Shown: one piece after another, positions 46,714 through 55,777 of the stretch
How positions within the stretch are numbered: the first letter of the stretch is position 1
How the letters are laid out: each line of letters begins with the position of its first letter
Source of the DNA: Gluconacetobacter liquefaciens
GTDB lineage: Bacteria > Pseudomonadota > Alphaproteobacteria > Acetobacterales > Acetobacteraceae
Length of the DNA: 64,000 bases
Direction of reading: 5' to 3'
Assembly: GCF_003350405.1 (NCBI RefSeq)
Contig: NZ_QQAW01000009.1
Coordinates: 62,001 to 126,000, forward strand
Notes under the pieces: generated by a model
The model's input: only the letters and a program-made list of their open reading frames with translations
Told to the model about the DNA's origin: nothing
Databases searched by the model: none
Position numbers and translations under genes: made by a program

Positions 46714-47379
46714 TCATGACACGACGTGCCAGATTTCGCCGCCGCCCTTGATGATCAGTTCGATCGCCACACCCAGCACGATCAGCAGCCCGATCCAGGC
46801 GATCCAGCGGAACCGTTCCAGCAGCCGTGCGATCAGCGAGGCCGCGAGGGCCATCATCAGGACCGAGACCGCCAGGCCGGAGATCAGCACCCACAGATGC
46901 TCGCCGGCCGCGCCGGCGACGGCCAGTACGTTGTCGAGGCTCATCGACAGGTCGGCGACGATGATGCGGATGATGGCGGAACGCAGCGCGCCGGGCGGCG
47001 CCTCATCGGAGGTCGCGGGGGCTTCTTGGTGGCGCAGTTCGCGGAACATGCGCCAGCAGACCCACAACAGCAGAATGCCGCCGGCGAGGGTCAGGCCGAT
47101 GATGGCCAGTAACTGGACGGCGACGATCGCCAGGCAGACGCGAATGATCGCGGCTGCCGCGACGCCGGCCAGGATGGCGCGCCCCCGGAGGGGATGCGGC
47201 AGGCCGCGCACGGCCAGGCCGATCACCACGGCGTTGTCGCCCGCCAGGGTCAGGTCGATCAGAATGACCTGCAACAGCGAGGCCAGCGCGGAGAGGGTGA
47301 AGATGGTCTCGCTCCCGATAGAGAATAATCCGTCGGCCTGTCGGCCGGTGCCGCGTGATGTTGACCATTCCCGTTGCAA
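46714..47379 (-). CDS. TerC/YjbE-family integral membrane protein
   Basis: A ~221-residue protein with about seven hydrophobic helices. LIDLTLAGDNAVVIGLAVRGLP and IVADLSMSLDNVLAVAGAAG carry the paired acidic (AGDNA, SLDNV) motifs of the TerC superfamily, linked to metal export (Mn) in other species; the YjbE branch is the closer match. The start is uncertain: TTG 47379 is the only clear upstream candidate. It is 21 bp from the transglycosylase and diverges from purB. Confidence 0.85.
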   Translation of the reverse strand: MQREWSTSRGTGRQADGLFSIGSETIFTLSALASLLQVILIDLTLAGDNAVVIGLAVRGLPHPLRGRAILAGVAAAAIIRVCLAIVAVQLLAIIGLTLAGGILLLWVCWRMFRELRHQEAPATSDEAPPGALRSAIIRIIVADLSMSLDNVLAVAGAAGEHLWVLISGLAVSVLMMALAASLIARLLERFRWIAWIGLLIVLGVAIELIIKGGGEIWHVVS

Positions 47380-47539
47380 CCGGGCAAGGGCTCTGCCGCT
47401 TTCGAAGGAAGACGTGGCGCGGGAAATCGGCTAAAGGGGCAGCCCCGTCCCCGGAGCAGATGTCGATCGATCCGGGATTGCTGCATGACGTGACGATGCC
47501 GCCCATTGGCATCTGGTCGAAGAGAGAAAGCCGAGCACG

Positions 47540-48895
47540 ATGGTTCCGCGTTATACCCGTCCCGCCATGGCCGCCATCTGGGCCCCCGAGAACCGGTACC
47601 GGATCTGGTTCGAAATCGAGGCTCTGGCGTGCGAAGCCATGGCGCAGTACGGCGGCGTGCCGGCGGAGGCCGCGCGTGTGGTGCGCGAGAAGGGCGATGC
47701 CGCCATGGCCGCCTTCTCGCAGGCCGATCTGGACCGCATCGATGAGATCGAGGCCGAGACGCGTCATGACGTCATCGCCTTCCTGACCTGGCTGGCCGAG
47801 AAGATCGGGCCGGAAAGCCGGTTCGTGCATCTGGGCATGACGTCGTCGGACGTGCTGGATACCTGCCTGTCGGTGCAACTGGTCCAGGCGACCGACATGC
47901 TGCTGGCGGATCTGGATGCGGTGCTGGAGGCGCTGAAGCGCCGCGCGTTCGAGCATAAATACACGCTGACCATCGGCCGCAGCCACGCGATCCATGCCGA
48001 GCCGACCTCGTTCGGCCTAAAACTGGCCGGCCATTACGCCGAATTCGCCCGCAATCGCGAGCGGCTGGTGCGTGCCCGCGCCGAAATCGCTACCTGCGCC
48101 ATTTCCGGCGCGGTGGGTACCTACGCCCACGTCGATCCGCGCGTCGAGACCTTCGTGGCCGAGAAGCTGGGGCTGGAACCCGAGGGCGTTTCGACCCAGG
48201 TGATTCCCCGTGACCGCCATGCCGCCTATTTCTGCACGCTCGCGGTCATCGCCAGCGGCATCGAGCGGCTGGCGATCGAAGTGCGCCATCTTCAGCGTTC
48301 GGAAGTGCGCGAGGCCGAGGAATTCTTCCATCCGGGCCAGAAGGGCTCGTCGGCGATGCCGCACAAGCGTAACCCGGTGCTGTCGGAAAACCTGACCGGA
48401 CTGGCGCGACTGGTGCGTGCCCATGTCATCCCGGCGCTGGAGAATGTGGCGCTGTGGCACGAGCGCGACATCAGCCACTCGTCGGTCGAGCGCAATATCT
48501 GCCCCGACGGCACAATCGGGCTGGATTTCGCGCTGGCTCGCCTGGCCGGCATGATGGAGAAGCTGGTGATCTATCCGGATCGCATGTTGGCCAACCTGGA
48601 AAGCCTGGGCGGTGTCGTGCATTCCGGCGAGGTGCTGCTGGCGCTGGCGCGGGCCGGCATCCTGCGCGAGGACGCCTACCGGATCGTCCAGCGCAATGCC
48701 ATGGCGACATGGACCAGACTGGGCGAGCCCGATGGCCGTACGTTCCGCGAAAACCTGGATGCCGACCCCGAAGTGGCGGGCCGCGTGCCGGCCGAGGTGC
48801 TGGATGCGGCGATGAACAGCGATTCCCATCTGGGTGCGCTGGATCACAGCTATACCCGCGTCTTCGGCGAAGCCGGCCCGGCGCGCGCCGGCTGA
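47540..48895 (+). CDS. purB: Adenylosuccinate lyase
   Basis: A 451-residue fumarase/aspartase-superfamily enzyme acting twice in purine synthesis (SAICAR to AICAR, adenylosuccinate to AMP). MVPRYTRPAMAAIWAPENRY, GMTSSDVLDTCLSVQL, GRSHAIHAEPTSFGLK and the catalytic signature GSSAMPHKRNPVLSEN are intact. It is the first of the window's pur genes and is separated from purC by a NRDE protein. Confidence 0.96.
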   Translation: MVPRYTRPAMAAIWAPENRYRIWFEIEALACEAMAQYGGVPAEAARVVREKGDAAMAAFSQADLDRIDEIEAETRHDVIAFLTWLAEKIGPESRFVHLGMTSSDVLDTCLSVQLVQATDMLLADLDAVLEALKRRAFEHKYTLTIGRSHAIHAEPTSFGLKLAGHYAEFARNRERLVRARAEIATCAISGAVGTYAHVDPRVETFVAEKLGLEPEGVSTQVIPRDRHAAYFCTLAVIASGIERLAIEVRHLQRSEVREAEEFFHPGQKGSSAMPHKRNPVLSENLTGLARLVRAHVIPALENVALWHERDISHSSVERNICPDGTIGLDFALARLAGMMEKLVIYPDRMLANLESLGGVVHSGEVLLALARAGILREDAYRIVQRNAMATWTRLGEPDGRTFRENLDADPEVAGRVPAEVLDAAMNSDSHLGALDHSYTRVFGEAGPARAG

Positions 48896-48919
48896 GGCAC
48901 AGGAGCAGCCAGAGCCCGT

Positions 48920-49651
48920 ATGTGTACGATCGTCCTGTCCTTTGCCCCCGGCGCCCCCTGGCCCCTGCTGTTCGGCGCCAACCGTGACGAACGGCTGGAC
49001 CGCATATGGGACGCGCCCGGCCGCCACTGGCCGGATCGGCCCATGGTGGTCGGCGGACGGGACAGGCTGGCCGGCGGGTCTTGGCTGGCCCTGAACGATG
49101 CGGGCGTCGTTGCCGGCGTGATGAATCGGGTGGGTAGTCTGGGCCCGGCGCCGGGCAAACGTTCGCGCGGCGAATTGCCCCTGCTGGCGCTGGAACATGC
49201 CACGGCGGCCGAGGCGGCGCGGGCCATCGGCAACCTGGATGCCGGGGCGTGGCGGTCGTTCAACATGATGGTGGCCGACCGCGACAACGCCTATTTCATC
49301 TCCGGTCTCGGCTATGCCACGCCGGAGGTCAGGGCGCTGGAACCCGGCACGCACATGGCCGCGACGACCGAGCCCGACGATATGTCGATCCCGCGGATCG
49401 GCCGGCACCTGCCACGCTTCCGCGAAGCCGAGCGCCCTGTGCCGCCGGATTGGACGAACTGGACGCGCCTGCTCTCCGACCGTTCGCTACCGGCCGGAAG
49501 CGAACTGAACATTCCGCCGCGCGCGGGATTCGGCACATGCAGTTCATCGGTCATCGGCCTGCCGGCCGATCCGGCCGCCACGCCGTCCTGGCATTTCGCA
49601 GCCGGCGCGCCGGACCGCGTGGGCTATGCGGCGGTGGATCTCTCCGCCTGA
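48920..49651 (+). CDS. NRDE (TANGO2-like) family protein
   Basis: A 243-residue protein starting MCTIVLSFAPGAPWPLLFGANRDE; the N-R-D-E tetrad names the family. Conserved cysteine at position 2 suggests an Ntn-hydrolase-like fold. GGSWLALNDAGVVAGVMNR is also typical. The bacterial role is not known; TANGO2 relatives are linked to heme and lipid handling. It lies 24 bp after purB, followed by a 156-bp gap to purC. A weak stem (GGCGGCAC/GTGCCGTC at 49658-49682) follows. Confidence 0.85.
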   Translation: MCTIVLSFAPGAPWPLLFGANRDERLDRIWDAPGRHWPDRPMVVGGRDRLAGGSWLALNDAGVVAGVMNRVGSLGPAPGKRSRGELPLLALEHATAAEAARAIGNLDAGAWRSFNMMVADRDNAYFISGLGYATPEVRALEPGTHMAATTEPDDMSIPRIGRHLPRFREAERPVPPDWTNWTRLLSDRSLPAGSELNIPPRAGFGTCSSSVIGLPADPAATPSWHFAAGAPDRVGYAAVDLSA

Positions 49652-49807
49652 GCGACCGGCGGCACCGTCATGGCGTGCCGTCAAGGGAATAGTATCTTCC
49701 GCGACCAATCATTGCTATGAGGCAGTCGCATTCCGGGGGCCTCACGGGGCTCCCATATCGGAGGACATGCAGCCCATGCCCTCCATCAGCCGCATGTAAG
49801 GACGAGT

Positions 49808-50572
49808 ATGGCCCGCCGTCGTCAGCTCTACGAAGGAAAAGCCAAGATCCTCTTCGAGGGTCCGGAACCTGGGACGCTGGTCCAGTATTTTAAGGATGAT
49901 GCCACGGCCGGAAACGGGGCGAAGAAGGGGATCATCACCGGCAAGGGCGTGCTGAACAACCGTATCAGCGAGCATCTGATGATGCGCCTGCACGATATCG
50001 GCATTCCGACCCATTTCATCCGCCGCCTGAACATGCGCGAGCAGTTGATTCGTGAAGTCGAGATCATTCCGCTGGAAGTCGTGGTGCGCAACGTCGCCGC
50101 CGGCAGCCTGGCCAAGCGGCTGGGCATTCCCGAGGGCACGCGCCTGCCGCGCACGATCATCGAATATTACTACAAGAACGACAGCCTGAACGACCCGATG
50201 GTCAGCGAAGAGCATATCACGGCCTTCGACTGGGCCAGTGTTCATGATCTGGACGACATGGTTGCGCTGACCATGCGCACCAACGATTTCCTGACCGGGC
50301 TGTTCGTCGGCATCGGGATCACGCTGGTCGATTTCAAGCTCGAGTTCGGCCGGCTGTGGGAAGGCGACGAGATGCGCATCGTCCTGGCGGACGAAATCTC
50401 GCCCGACAATTGCCGTCTGTGGGACGCGAAGACCAGCGAGAAGCTGGACAAGGACCGCTTCCGGCGCGACCTGGGCCGTGTCGAGGAAGCATATCAGGAA
50501 GTGGCCTGGCGGCTCGGCATCCTGCCCGAGGCCACGAATTCCGACATGAAGGGGCCGGAGGTGATGCAATGA
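49808..50572 (+). CDS. purC: Phosphoribosylaminoimidazole-succinocarboxamide synthase (SAICAR synthase)
   Basis: A 254-residue ATP-dependent ligase adding aspartate to [66 protein letters not shown] and [14 protein letters not shown] are PurC motifs. It overlaps purS by four bases (ATGA). Genes purC, purS, the inserted secreted-protein gene, purQ and purL are all coupled by ATGA overlaps. Confidence 0.96.
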   Translation: MARRRQLYEGKAKILFEGPEPGTLVQYFKDDATAGNGAKKGIITGKGVLNNRISEHLMMRLHDIGIPTHFIRRLNMREQLIREVEIIPLEVVVRNVAAGSLAKRLGIPEGTRLPRTIIEYYYKNDSLNDPMVSEEHITAFDWASVHDLDDMVALTMRTNDFLTGLFVGIGITLVDFKLEFGRLWEGDEMRIVLADEISPDNCRLWDAKTSEKLDKDRFRRDLGRVEEAYQEVAWRLGILPEATNSDMKGPEVMQ

Positions 50573-50811
50573 AAGTACGCGTGACGGTCATGCTGAAGGA
50601 CGGCGTGCTGGACCCGCAGGGCAAGGCCGTGGGCCATGCGCTGCATGTGCTGGGCTTCGGTGGTGTGGGCGAGGTCAGGATCGGCCGCGTGATCGAACTG
50701 GAACTGGACGAGACCGACCCCGCCGCGGCGCGCGAGAAAGCCGATGCCATGGCGCGCGGCCTGCTGGCCAATCTGGTGATCGAGGATTTTGTGACCGAGG
50801 TGGTGGCATGA
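50569..50811 (+). CDS. purS: Phosphoribosylformylglycinamidine synthase subunit PurS
   Basis: An 80-residue structural subunit of the three-part FGAR amidotransferase. [21 protein letters not shown] and [17 protein letters not shown] (blocks [24 protein letters not shown]) and [14 protein letters not shown] match PurS. It starts inside the purC stop and ends inside the next start, but that next gene is not purQ as in most genomes. Confidence 0.95.
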   Translation: MKVRVTVMLKDGVLDPQGKAVGHALHVLGFGGVGEVRIGRVIELELDETDPAAAREKADAMARGLLANLVIEDFVTEVVA

Positions 50812-51185
50812 GCGCCCGTCGTTCCATTCTGCTGGTCGCCGCCCTGGCGGCTGGCCTGCCGGCGTCGGCCATGGCCCAGCGCGTCTCGAATTTGCAGGGT
50901 GGGCGGTTCCTGGAACTGTGCAGCCGCGCCCCCAGCGTTGCGATCTGCGATGCCTACCTCTCCGGCCTGGCCGACTCTGTTGCTCTGACGCATGTCTATG
51001 ACCGCAACGAAGGCGACAAGACCGCGCCGACCGGCTTCTGCATCAAGGCTGGCGTAACCAGCGCCGAGATGCGCGGGCATGTCGTCTCCTGGCTGCGTGG
51101 CCATACCGACCAGTTGTCCAAGCCTGTCGGAGAACTGACCTTTACCGCCCTTCATGAGGCCTATCCCTGCGGTGGCGGCAAATGA
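50808..51185 (+). CDS. Rap1a/Tai-like secreted protein between purS and purQ
   Basis: A 125-residue protein with a signal peptide (residues 1-24, ending ASAMAQ) and four cysteines (Cys38, 47, 78, 121). The pattern [44 protein letters not shown] and [11 protein letters not shown] follows the Rap1a/Tai immunity-protein family, known from type VI secretion immunity proteins and from many orphan periplasmic members. Four-base overlaps with both purS and purQ make it part of the coupled purine operon. No effector is nearby. Its role here is unknown. Confidence 0.75.
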   Translation: MSARRSILLVAALAAGLPASAMAQRVSNLQGGRFLELCSRAPSVAICDAYLSGLADSVALTHVYDRNEGDKTAPTGFCIKAGVTSAEMRGHVVSWLRGHTDQLSKPVGELTFTALHEAYPCGGGK

Positions 51186-51883
51186 AGGCCGGAATCGTCG
51201 TCTTTCCGGGCACGAACCGGGAACGTGACATGGCGATCGCGCTGAGGGTCGTGACCGGACGCGAGCCGGTGATGATCTGGCATGGCGAAACCGATCTGCC
51301 GGACCTTGATCTCGTGGTGCTGCCCGGCGGGTTCAGCTACGGCGATTACCTGCGCTGCGGCGCCATGGCCGCGCATGCGCCGATCATGGCCCCGATCCGC
51401 CGCTTTGCCGAGGCTGGCGGCCATATTCTGGGTGTGTGCAACGGCTTTCAGATCCTGACGGAAGCCGGTCTGCTGCCGGGAGCGCTGCTGCGCAATGGCG
51501 CGCTGCGCTTCCTGTCGCAGGATTGCCATCTGCGGGTCGAGCGTGATGATACGCCCTTTACCCGTCGCTGGAAGACGGGCGACGTGTTCCGCGCCCCCAT
51601 GGCGCATGGCGATGGCAACTATATCGCCGACGACGCGACGATCCGCGAGTTGGAAGACAGCGGCCGCGTCGCATTCCGCTACGCGCGACCCGACGGTCGC
51701 ATCGATGAGAGCGATGCGCAGACCAATCCCAATGGCAGCATCAAGGCAATTGCCGGCGTGCTCAGTGCCAATCTGCGTATCTGCGGCATGATGCCGCACC
51801 CCGAGGATCTGGTGGACCCGCTGATGGGCGGCGAAGATGGAAAGCCCCTGTTCGAAGGGCTGGTGGAGGCTCTGGTCCGATGA
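51182..51883 (+). CDS. purQ: Phosphoribosylformylglycinamidine synthase subunit PurQ
   Basis: A 233-residue glutaminase subunit feeding ammonia to Pur[35 protein letters not shown], the nucleophile Cys86 in [11 protein letters not shown] and the histidine in [15 protein letters not shown] are PurQ features. It starts within the stop of the Rap1a/Tai-like gene and overlaps purL by four bases. Confidence 0.96.
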   Translation: MKAGIVVFPGTNRERDMAIALRVVTGREPVMIWHGETDLPDLDLVVLPGGFSYGDYLRCGAMAAHAPIMAPIRRFAEAGGHILGVCNGFQILTEAGLLPGALLRNGALRFLSQDCHLRVERDDTPFTRRWKTGDVFRAPMAHGDGNYIADDATIRELEDSGRVAFRYARPDGRIDESDAQTNPNGSIKAIAGVLSANLRICGMMPHPEDLVDPLMGGEDGKPLFEGLVEALVR

Positions 51884-54093
51884 GCAGCGCAACGGGGCAG
51901 AAGCCCGTCGACGAAGCCCTGGCACGGGAATTCGGGCTGACGGCCGAAGAATACGGCAATGTGCTCTCGATCATGGGGCGCACGCCCAGCCTGACCGAAC
52001 TGGGCATCTTTTCCGTCATGTGGTCGGAACATTGTTCCTATAAATCCTCGCGCGTGTGGCTGCGTACGCTACCGACGACGGCACCGTGGGTGATCCATGG
52101 CCCTGGCGAGAATGCGGGCGTGGTCGATATCGGGCAGGGACTGGCCGCCATCTTCAAGATGGAAAGCCATAACCATCCGTCGTTCATCGAGCCCTATCAG
52201 GGTGCTGCGACCGGTGTGGGCGGAATCCTGCGCGACGTATTCACTATGGGCGCGCGTCCGGTAGCCAATCTCAATGCGCTGCGGTTCGGCAGTCCGGAAA
52301 ACCCGCAGACCCGCCGCATCGTCGATGGCGTGGTGCGTGGCATCGGCGGATACGGCAACTGCGTCGGCGTGCCGACCGTGGGCGGGGAAATCAATTTCCA
52401 TCCGGCCTATGACGGCAATCCGCTAGTCAATGCCATGACGGTGGGCATTGCCCGCCAGGATCGCATCTTCCTCTCCGCCGCCGCCGGAATCGGCAATCCG
52501 GTGGTCTATGTCGGCTCCAAGACCGGGCGTGACGGTATCCATGGCGCCACCATGTCGTCGTCCGAGTTCGACGAGGACGCGCTGGCCAAGCGCCCGACCG
52601 TGCAGGTCGGCGACCCGTTCGTGGAAAAGCTGCTGATCGAGGCGTGCCTGGAACTGATGGCCACCGACGCGATCGTTGCGATTCAGGACATGGGCGCGGC
52701 CGGCCTGACCTCGTCCTCGGTCGAGATGGCGGGCAAGGGCGGCGTGGGGATCGACCTCGACCTCGACGCCGTGCCGCAGCGCGAGCGCGGGATGACCGCC
52801 TACGAGATGATGCTCTCCGAAAGCCAGGAGCGCATGCTGATCGTCGTGCATCCGGACAAGACGGAACTCGCCCGCGCGATCTTCGAGAAGTGGGAACTGG
52901 ATTTCGCGATCATCGGCCATCTGACCGATACCGGCCATATCGTCGTGCGCCATCAGGGGCGCGTCGAAGCCGATATCCCGCTGGACCCACTGGCCGACCA
53001 GGCGCCGCTCTATCGTCGCCCGACCGCGCCGTCGCCCGAGCCCGCGCCGCTGGGCCAGATTACCGACCCGGTCGGGATCGAGCAGGCGCTCATCCGGCTG
53101 ATCGGCTGCCCGGACCTGGCCTCCCGCGCCTGGGTGTGGAACCAGTACGACAGCACCGTGGGTGGCCAGACCGTCAAGCGGCCGGGTGCCGCCGACGCCG
53201 CGATCGTCAAGGTCGAGGGCACGTCGCTGGGTCTGGCGCTGACCACGGACTGCACGCCGCGCTATTGCCGGGCGGATGCCCGGCAGGGCGGGGCGCAGGC
53301 GGTGGCCGAGGCGTGGCGCAACATCGTGGCGACCGGTGCGCGTCCGCTGGCCGTGACCGACAACCTGAATTTCGGTTCGCCGGAAAAGCCCGAGGTGATG
53401 GGGCAGTTCGTCGCCGCCATCGAAGGCATGGGCGAGGCGTGTCGTGTGCTGGATTTCCCGGTCGTGAGCGGCAATGTCTCGCTTTACAACGAAACCCGCG
53501 CGCCCGACGGTTCGTCGGTCTCGATCCTGCCGACGCCGGCCATCGGTGGCCTGGGCGTGCTGGAGGATGTGAACCGTGCCATCGGCCTGGCCATGCCGGC
53601 TGAAGGCACGCTGGTGCTGGTGGGTGCCACCCGTGGTGAACTCGGCCAGTCGCTGTGGCTGCGCGAGATCCATGGGCGCGAAGACGGTGCCCCGCCGACG
53701 ATGGATCTGGCAGCGGAACGCCGGAACGGCGATTTCGTCCGCCAGCAGATCGAAGCCGGTCATGTCCTGGCGTGCCATGACGTGTCGGACGGCGGCATTC
53801 TGGTCGCACTGGCCGAGATGGCCATGGTGGGTGAGGCCGGGTGCATCCTCTCGGCGCCGCAATCGGGCATGCGGCCCGAGGCGTTCTGGTTCGGCGAAGA
53901 CCAGTCACGATATGTTGTGGCGGTGCGCGACGCCGAGGCCTTTACCGTTGCCGCGACATCGGCCGGTGTGGAAACACGGACCCTCGGCCAGGTGGGGGGA
54001 GACGGTTTGACTTTGCCCAGCGGCGCCACAATATCGAAGGCGCGGATGAAAGCGGTCAATTCGGCATTTTTCCCCGCCCTGATGGACGATTGA
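51880..54093 (+). CDS. purL: Phosphoribosylformylglycinamidine synthase subunit PurL
   Basis: A 737-residue small-form PurL that uses ATP and ammonia to convert FGAR to FGAM with PurS and Pur[44 protein letters not shown] (blocks [20 protein letters not shown]), [41 protein letters not shown] and [16 protein letters not shown] are standard. The two AIRS-type halves are complete. bolA follows 28 bp later. Confidence 0.97.
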   Translation: MSSATGQKPVDEALAREFGLTAEEYGNVLSIMGRTPSLTELGIFSVMWSEHCSYKSSRVWLRTLPTTAPWVIHGPGENAGVVDIGQGLAAIFKMESHNHPSFIEPYQGAATGVGGILRDVFTMGARPVANLNALRFGSPENPQTRRIVDGVVRGIGGYGNCVGVPTVGGEINFHPAYDGNPLVNAMTVGIARQDRIFLSAAAGIGNPVVYVGSKTGRDGIHGATMSSSEFDEDALAKRPTVQVGDPFVEKLLIEACLELMATDAIVAIQDMGAAGLTSSSVEMAGKGGVGIDLDLDAVPQRERGMTAYEMMLSESQERMLIVVHPDKTELARAIFEKWELDFAIIGHLTDTGHIVVRHQGRVEADIPLDPLADQAPLYRRPTAPSPEPAPLGQITDPVGIEQALIRLIGCPDLASRAWVWNQYDSTVGGQTVKRPGAADAAIVKVEGTSLGLALTTDCTPRYCRADARQGGAQAVAEAWRNIVATGARPLAVTDNLNFGSPEKPEVMGQFVAAIEGMGEACRVLDFPVVSGNVSLYNETRAPDGSSVSILPTPAIGGLGVLEDVNRAIGLAMPAEGTLVLVGATRGELGQSLWLREIHGREDGAPPTMDLAAERRNGDFVRQQIEAGHVLACHDVSDGGILVALAEMAMVGEAGCILSAPQSGMRPEAFWFGEDQSRYVVAVRDAEAFTVAATSAGVETRTLGQVGGDGLTLPSGATISKARMKAVNSAFFPALMDD

Positions 54094-54121
54094 GCGACCT
54101 GGTCGCGAAGGAGGAACGCCG

Positions 54122-54355
54122 ATGGCAATGACGGCACAGGAGATTGAAACCTATATCCGCACCGCCCTGCCGGATGCTTCGATCAGTATCGAAGACCTGG
54201 CAGGGGACGGCGATCATTATGCTTGCACCGTCGTCAGCGAGTCCTTCCGAGGGCTGTCGCGCGTTCGCCAGCATCAGATCGTCTATGCGGCGCTTCAAGG
54301 GCATATGGGTGGCAAACTGCATGCCCTGGCCCTGCAAACCACCGCGCCGGACTGA
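54122..54355 (+). CDS. BolA family protein
   Basis: A 77-residue BolA protein. EIETYIRTALPDASISIEDL and DHYACTVVSESFRGLSRVRQHQIVYAAL (blocks GDGDHYACTVVS, SRVRQHQIVYAAL) with an invariant-type histidine match the short BolA class, which binds [2Fe-2S] clusters together with monothiol glutaredoxins and helps iron-sulfur or iron sensing. The CGFS glutaredoxin gene follows within 58 bp, so the pair probably work together. The AAGGAGG before ATG is a strong ribosome site. Confidence 0.9.
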   Translation: MAMTAQEIETYIRTALPDASISIEDLAGDGDHYACTVVSESFRGLSRVRQHQIVYAALQGHMGGKLHALALQTTAPD

Positions 54356-54413
54356 AACAAGCGCCCCCATTGCGCGGTCGCCCCCGGCCGCCTACTGCAC
54401 AGGACTGAACAAT

Positions 54414-54749
54414 ATGGCTGAAACCATCGCGCAGCGCATCCAGAACGATATCGATACCAACCCGGTCATGCTGTACATGAAAGGGACCGCCCTGTTCCCG
54501 CAATGCGGCTTCTCGGCCCGCGTGGTGCAGATCCTGAACCATACCGGGGTTCCGTTCCAGACCGCCAATGTGCTGGAAGACCCGGAACTGCGCCAGGGAA
54601 TCAAGGATTTCACGAACTGGCCGACGGTGCCGCAGCTTTATGTGAAGGGCGAATTCGTCGGTGGCTGCGATATCGTGACCGAAATGTTCCAGACCGGCGA
54701 ACTGGAAAAGCTGTTCGAGGAAAAGGGGATCGTATCGGCCTCGGCCTGA
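54414..54749 (+). CDS. grxD: Monothiol glutaredoxin, CGFS type (Grx4)
   Basis: A 111-residue CGFS glutaredoxin. MAETIAQRIQNDIDTNPVML, then FPQCGFSARVVQIL with the cluster-binding Cys31, NWPTVPQLYVKGEFVGGCDIV (blocks WPTVPQLYV, EFVGGCDI) are family features. Grx4 carries [2Fe-2S] clusters to apo-proteins and pairs with BolA, encoded just upstream. It ends in a clear terminator. Confidence 0.96.
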   Translation: MAETIAQRIQNDIDTNPVMLYMKGTALFPQCGFSARVVQILNHTGVPFQTANVLEDPELRQGIKDFTNWPTVPQLYVKGEFVGGCDIVTEMFQTGELEKLFEEKGIVSASA

Positions 54750-54775
54750 TCCCTTCGTTCATCGCGATCTGAAGA

Positions 54776-54807
54776 ACGGGCCGGTCGGTGTGACCAGCCC
54801 GTTTTTT
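54776..54807 (+). terminator. Intrinsic terminator after grxD
   Basis: ACGGGC (54776-54781) pairs with GCCCGT (54797-54802) and GGTC/GACC continue the stem inside, followed by six T. It closes the purCSQL-bolA-grxD run 27 bp after grxD. Confidence 0.85.
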
Positions 54808-54889
54808 ATAGTGGAACCGTGCCCTTTCCCTTGTCGTCCACCCCGCCTTTCGTTTAGCTTTTCCTGATATGGTTGGTGTGAGGTGATGG

Positions 54890-55222
54890 ATGTTCCAGGC
54901 TCTATTCAGGAAAACCGCGTTCGGCGCATTCGGAGCTGGAATGTTCCTGCTTGTTGCCCCCCCTCATGCCGCACAGGCCCATGTGGTGACGAATGATGAA
55001 GCCGGGCGGCTGACTCTGGATGCCCTGACCGCGATCCCCGCGCCGGTGCGGCATGTCGCCTATCGCCATGATGCGCGTGTTGTGCATGTGGCCTCGATCA
55101 GCGACCGCCATTCGGCTCATGCAACCGTCCGCTCGCGCGGCCTGGTTCATAATGTTGTCTATCATCCCCATGCCGCAGCCTCTGTCCGGCGTCCGGCCCA
55201 TAAAGGGCGTCAGCGTACCTGA
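54890..55222 (+). CDS. Small secreted His/Arg/Val-rich protein
   Basis: A 110-residue protein with a signal peptide (AFGAFGAGMFLLVAPPHAAQA) and a mature part rich in His, Arg, Val and Ala (e.g. RHVAYRHDARVVHVAS, VRSRGLVHNVVYHPH). No family is recognised; ten or more histidines could bind metal. The gene is alone between the grxD terminator and the convergent yraN. GC codon use is as in neighbours, so it is probably real, but evidence is modest. Confidence 0.5.
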   Translation: MFQALFRKTAFGAFGAGMFLLVAPPHAAQAHVVTNDEAGRLTLDALTAIPAPVRHVAYRHDARVVHVASISDRHSAHATVRSRGLVHNVVYHPHAAASVRRPAHKGRQRT

Positions 55223-55260
55223 TCCGGGCTACGCCCATCCGTCGCGGATGGCCGGGGCGC

Positions 55261-55680
55261 CTATGCTTCCGGCCTGAAGGCGTCGACGATGTGGTGTACA
55301 GTTCCGTCGGCGGTGACCAGCAGGACATCGAAACGCATCTGTCCGCACACCCAGTCGGGATGCGCGGCGCACAATGCCGTGGCCGCGTTCGCCAGTCGGC
55401 GCATCTGATGACGGGTCAGGCTTTCCGCCGCCTCGACGTAAGAGGGGCGGCATTTGACCTCGCAAAAGGCCAGCAGGTCGTCCTGACGGGCGACCAGGTC
55501 GATCTCTCCCCAACGCGTGCGGGCCCGATGGCCCAGGATCGTCCACCCGCCCTTCAGCAGCCAGGCCATGGCAGCCTGTTCGGCTTGCAGGCCGCGTACA
55601 TGCGATGCCGCGCCGCGGACCTGCCTTCGGGTACGCAAGCCGGCCGAGAGTTGATCCTTGCCCCATTCCGGCTGCACCAT
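55261..55680 (-). CDS. YraN/UPF0102 family protein
   Basis: A 139-residue protein from ATG 55680; AGGAC is five bases upstream, and an in-frame ATG at 55743 would add 21 unlikely residues. The core [47 protein letters not shown] (blocks [29 protein letters not shown]) is UPF0102, with the Holliday-resolvase-like E-I-D and E-V-K residues that form a nuclease-like metal site. Function is uncertain. It diverges from cls. Confidence 0.88.
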   Translation of the reverse strand: MVQPEWGKDQLSAGLRTRRQVRGAASHVRGLQAEQAAMAWLLKGGWTILGHRARTRWGEIDLVARQDDLLAFCEVKCRPSYVEAAESLTRHQMRRLANAATALCAAHPDWVCGQMRFDVLLVTADGTVHHIVDAFRPEA

Positions 55681-55777
55681 CAATCGTCCTGACCCTCTCT
55701 CCGCGTCGGCTTGAACTGTGCCCCGCAGCGCCCGATTCGACAACGCCGCCGCCCATCATCATGGATCGAACTGACGC

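Noticed and set aside
54890-55222. The small secreted protein as a member of a named metal-binding family
   Set aside because: It is His-rich and exported but no conserved motif could be recognised, so only a descriptive call is given.
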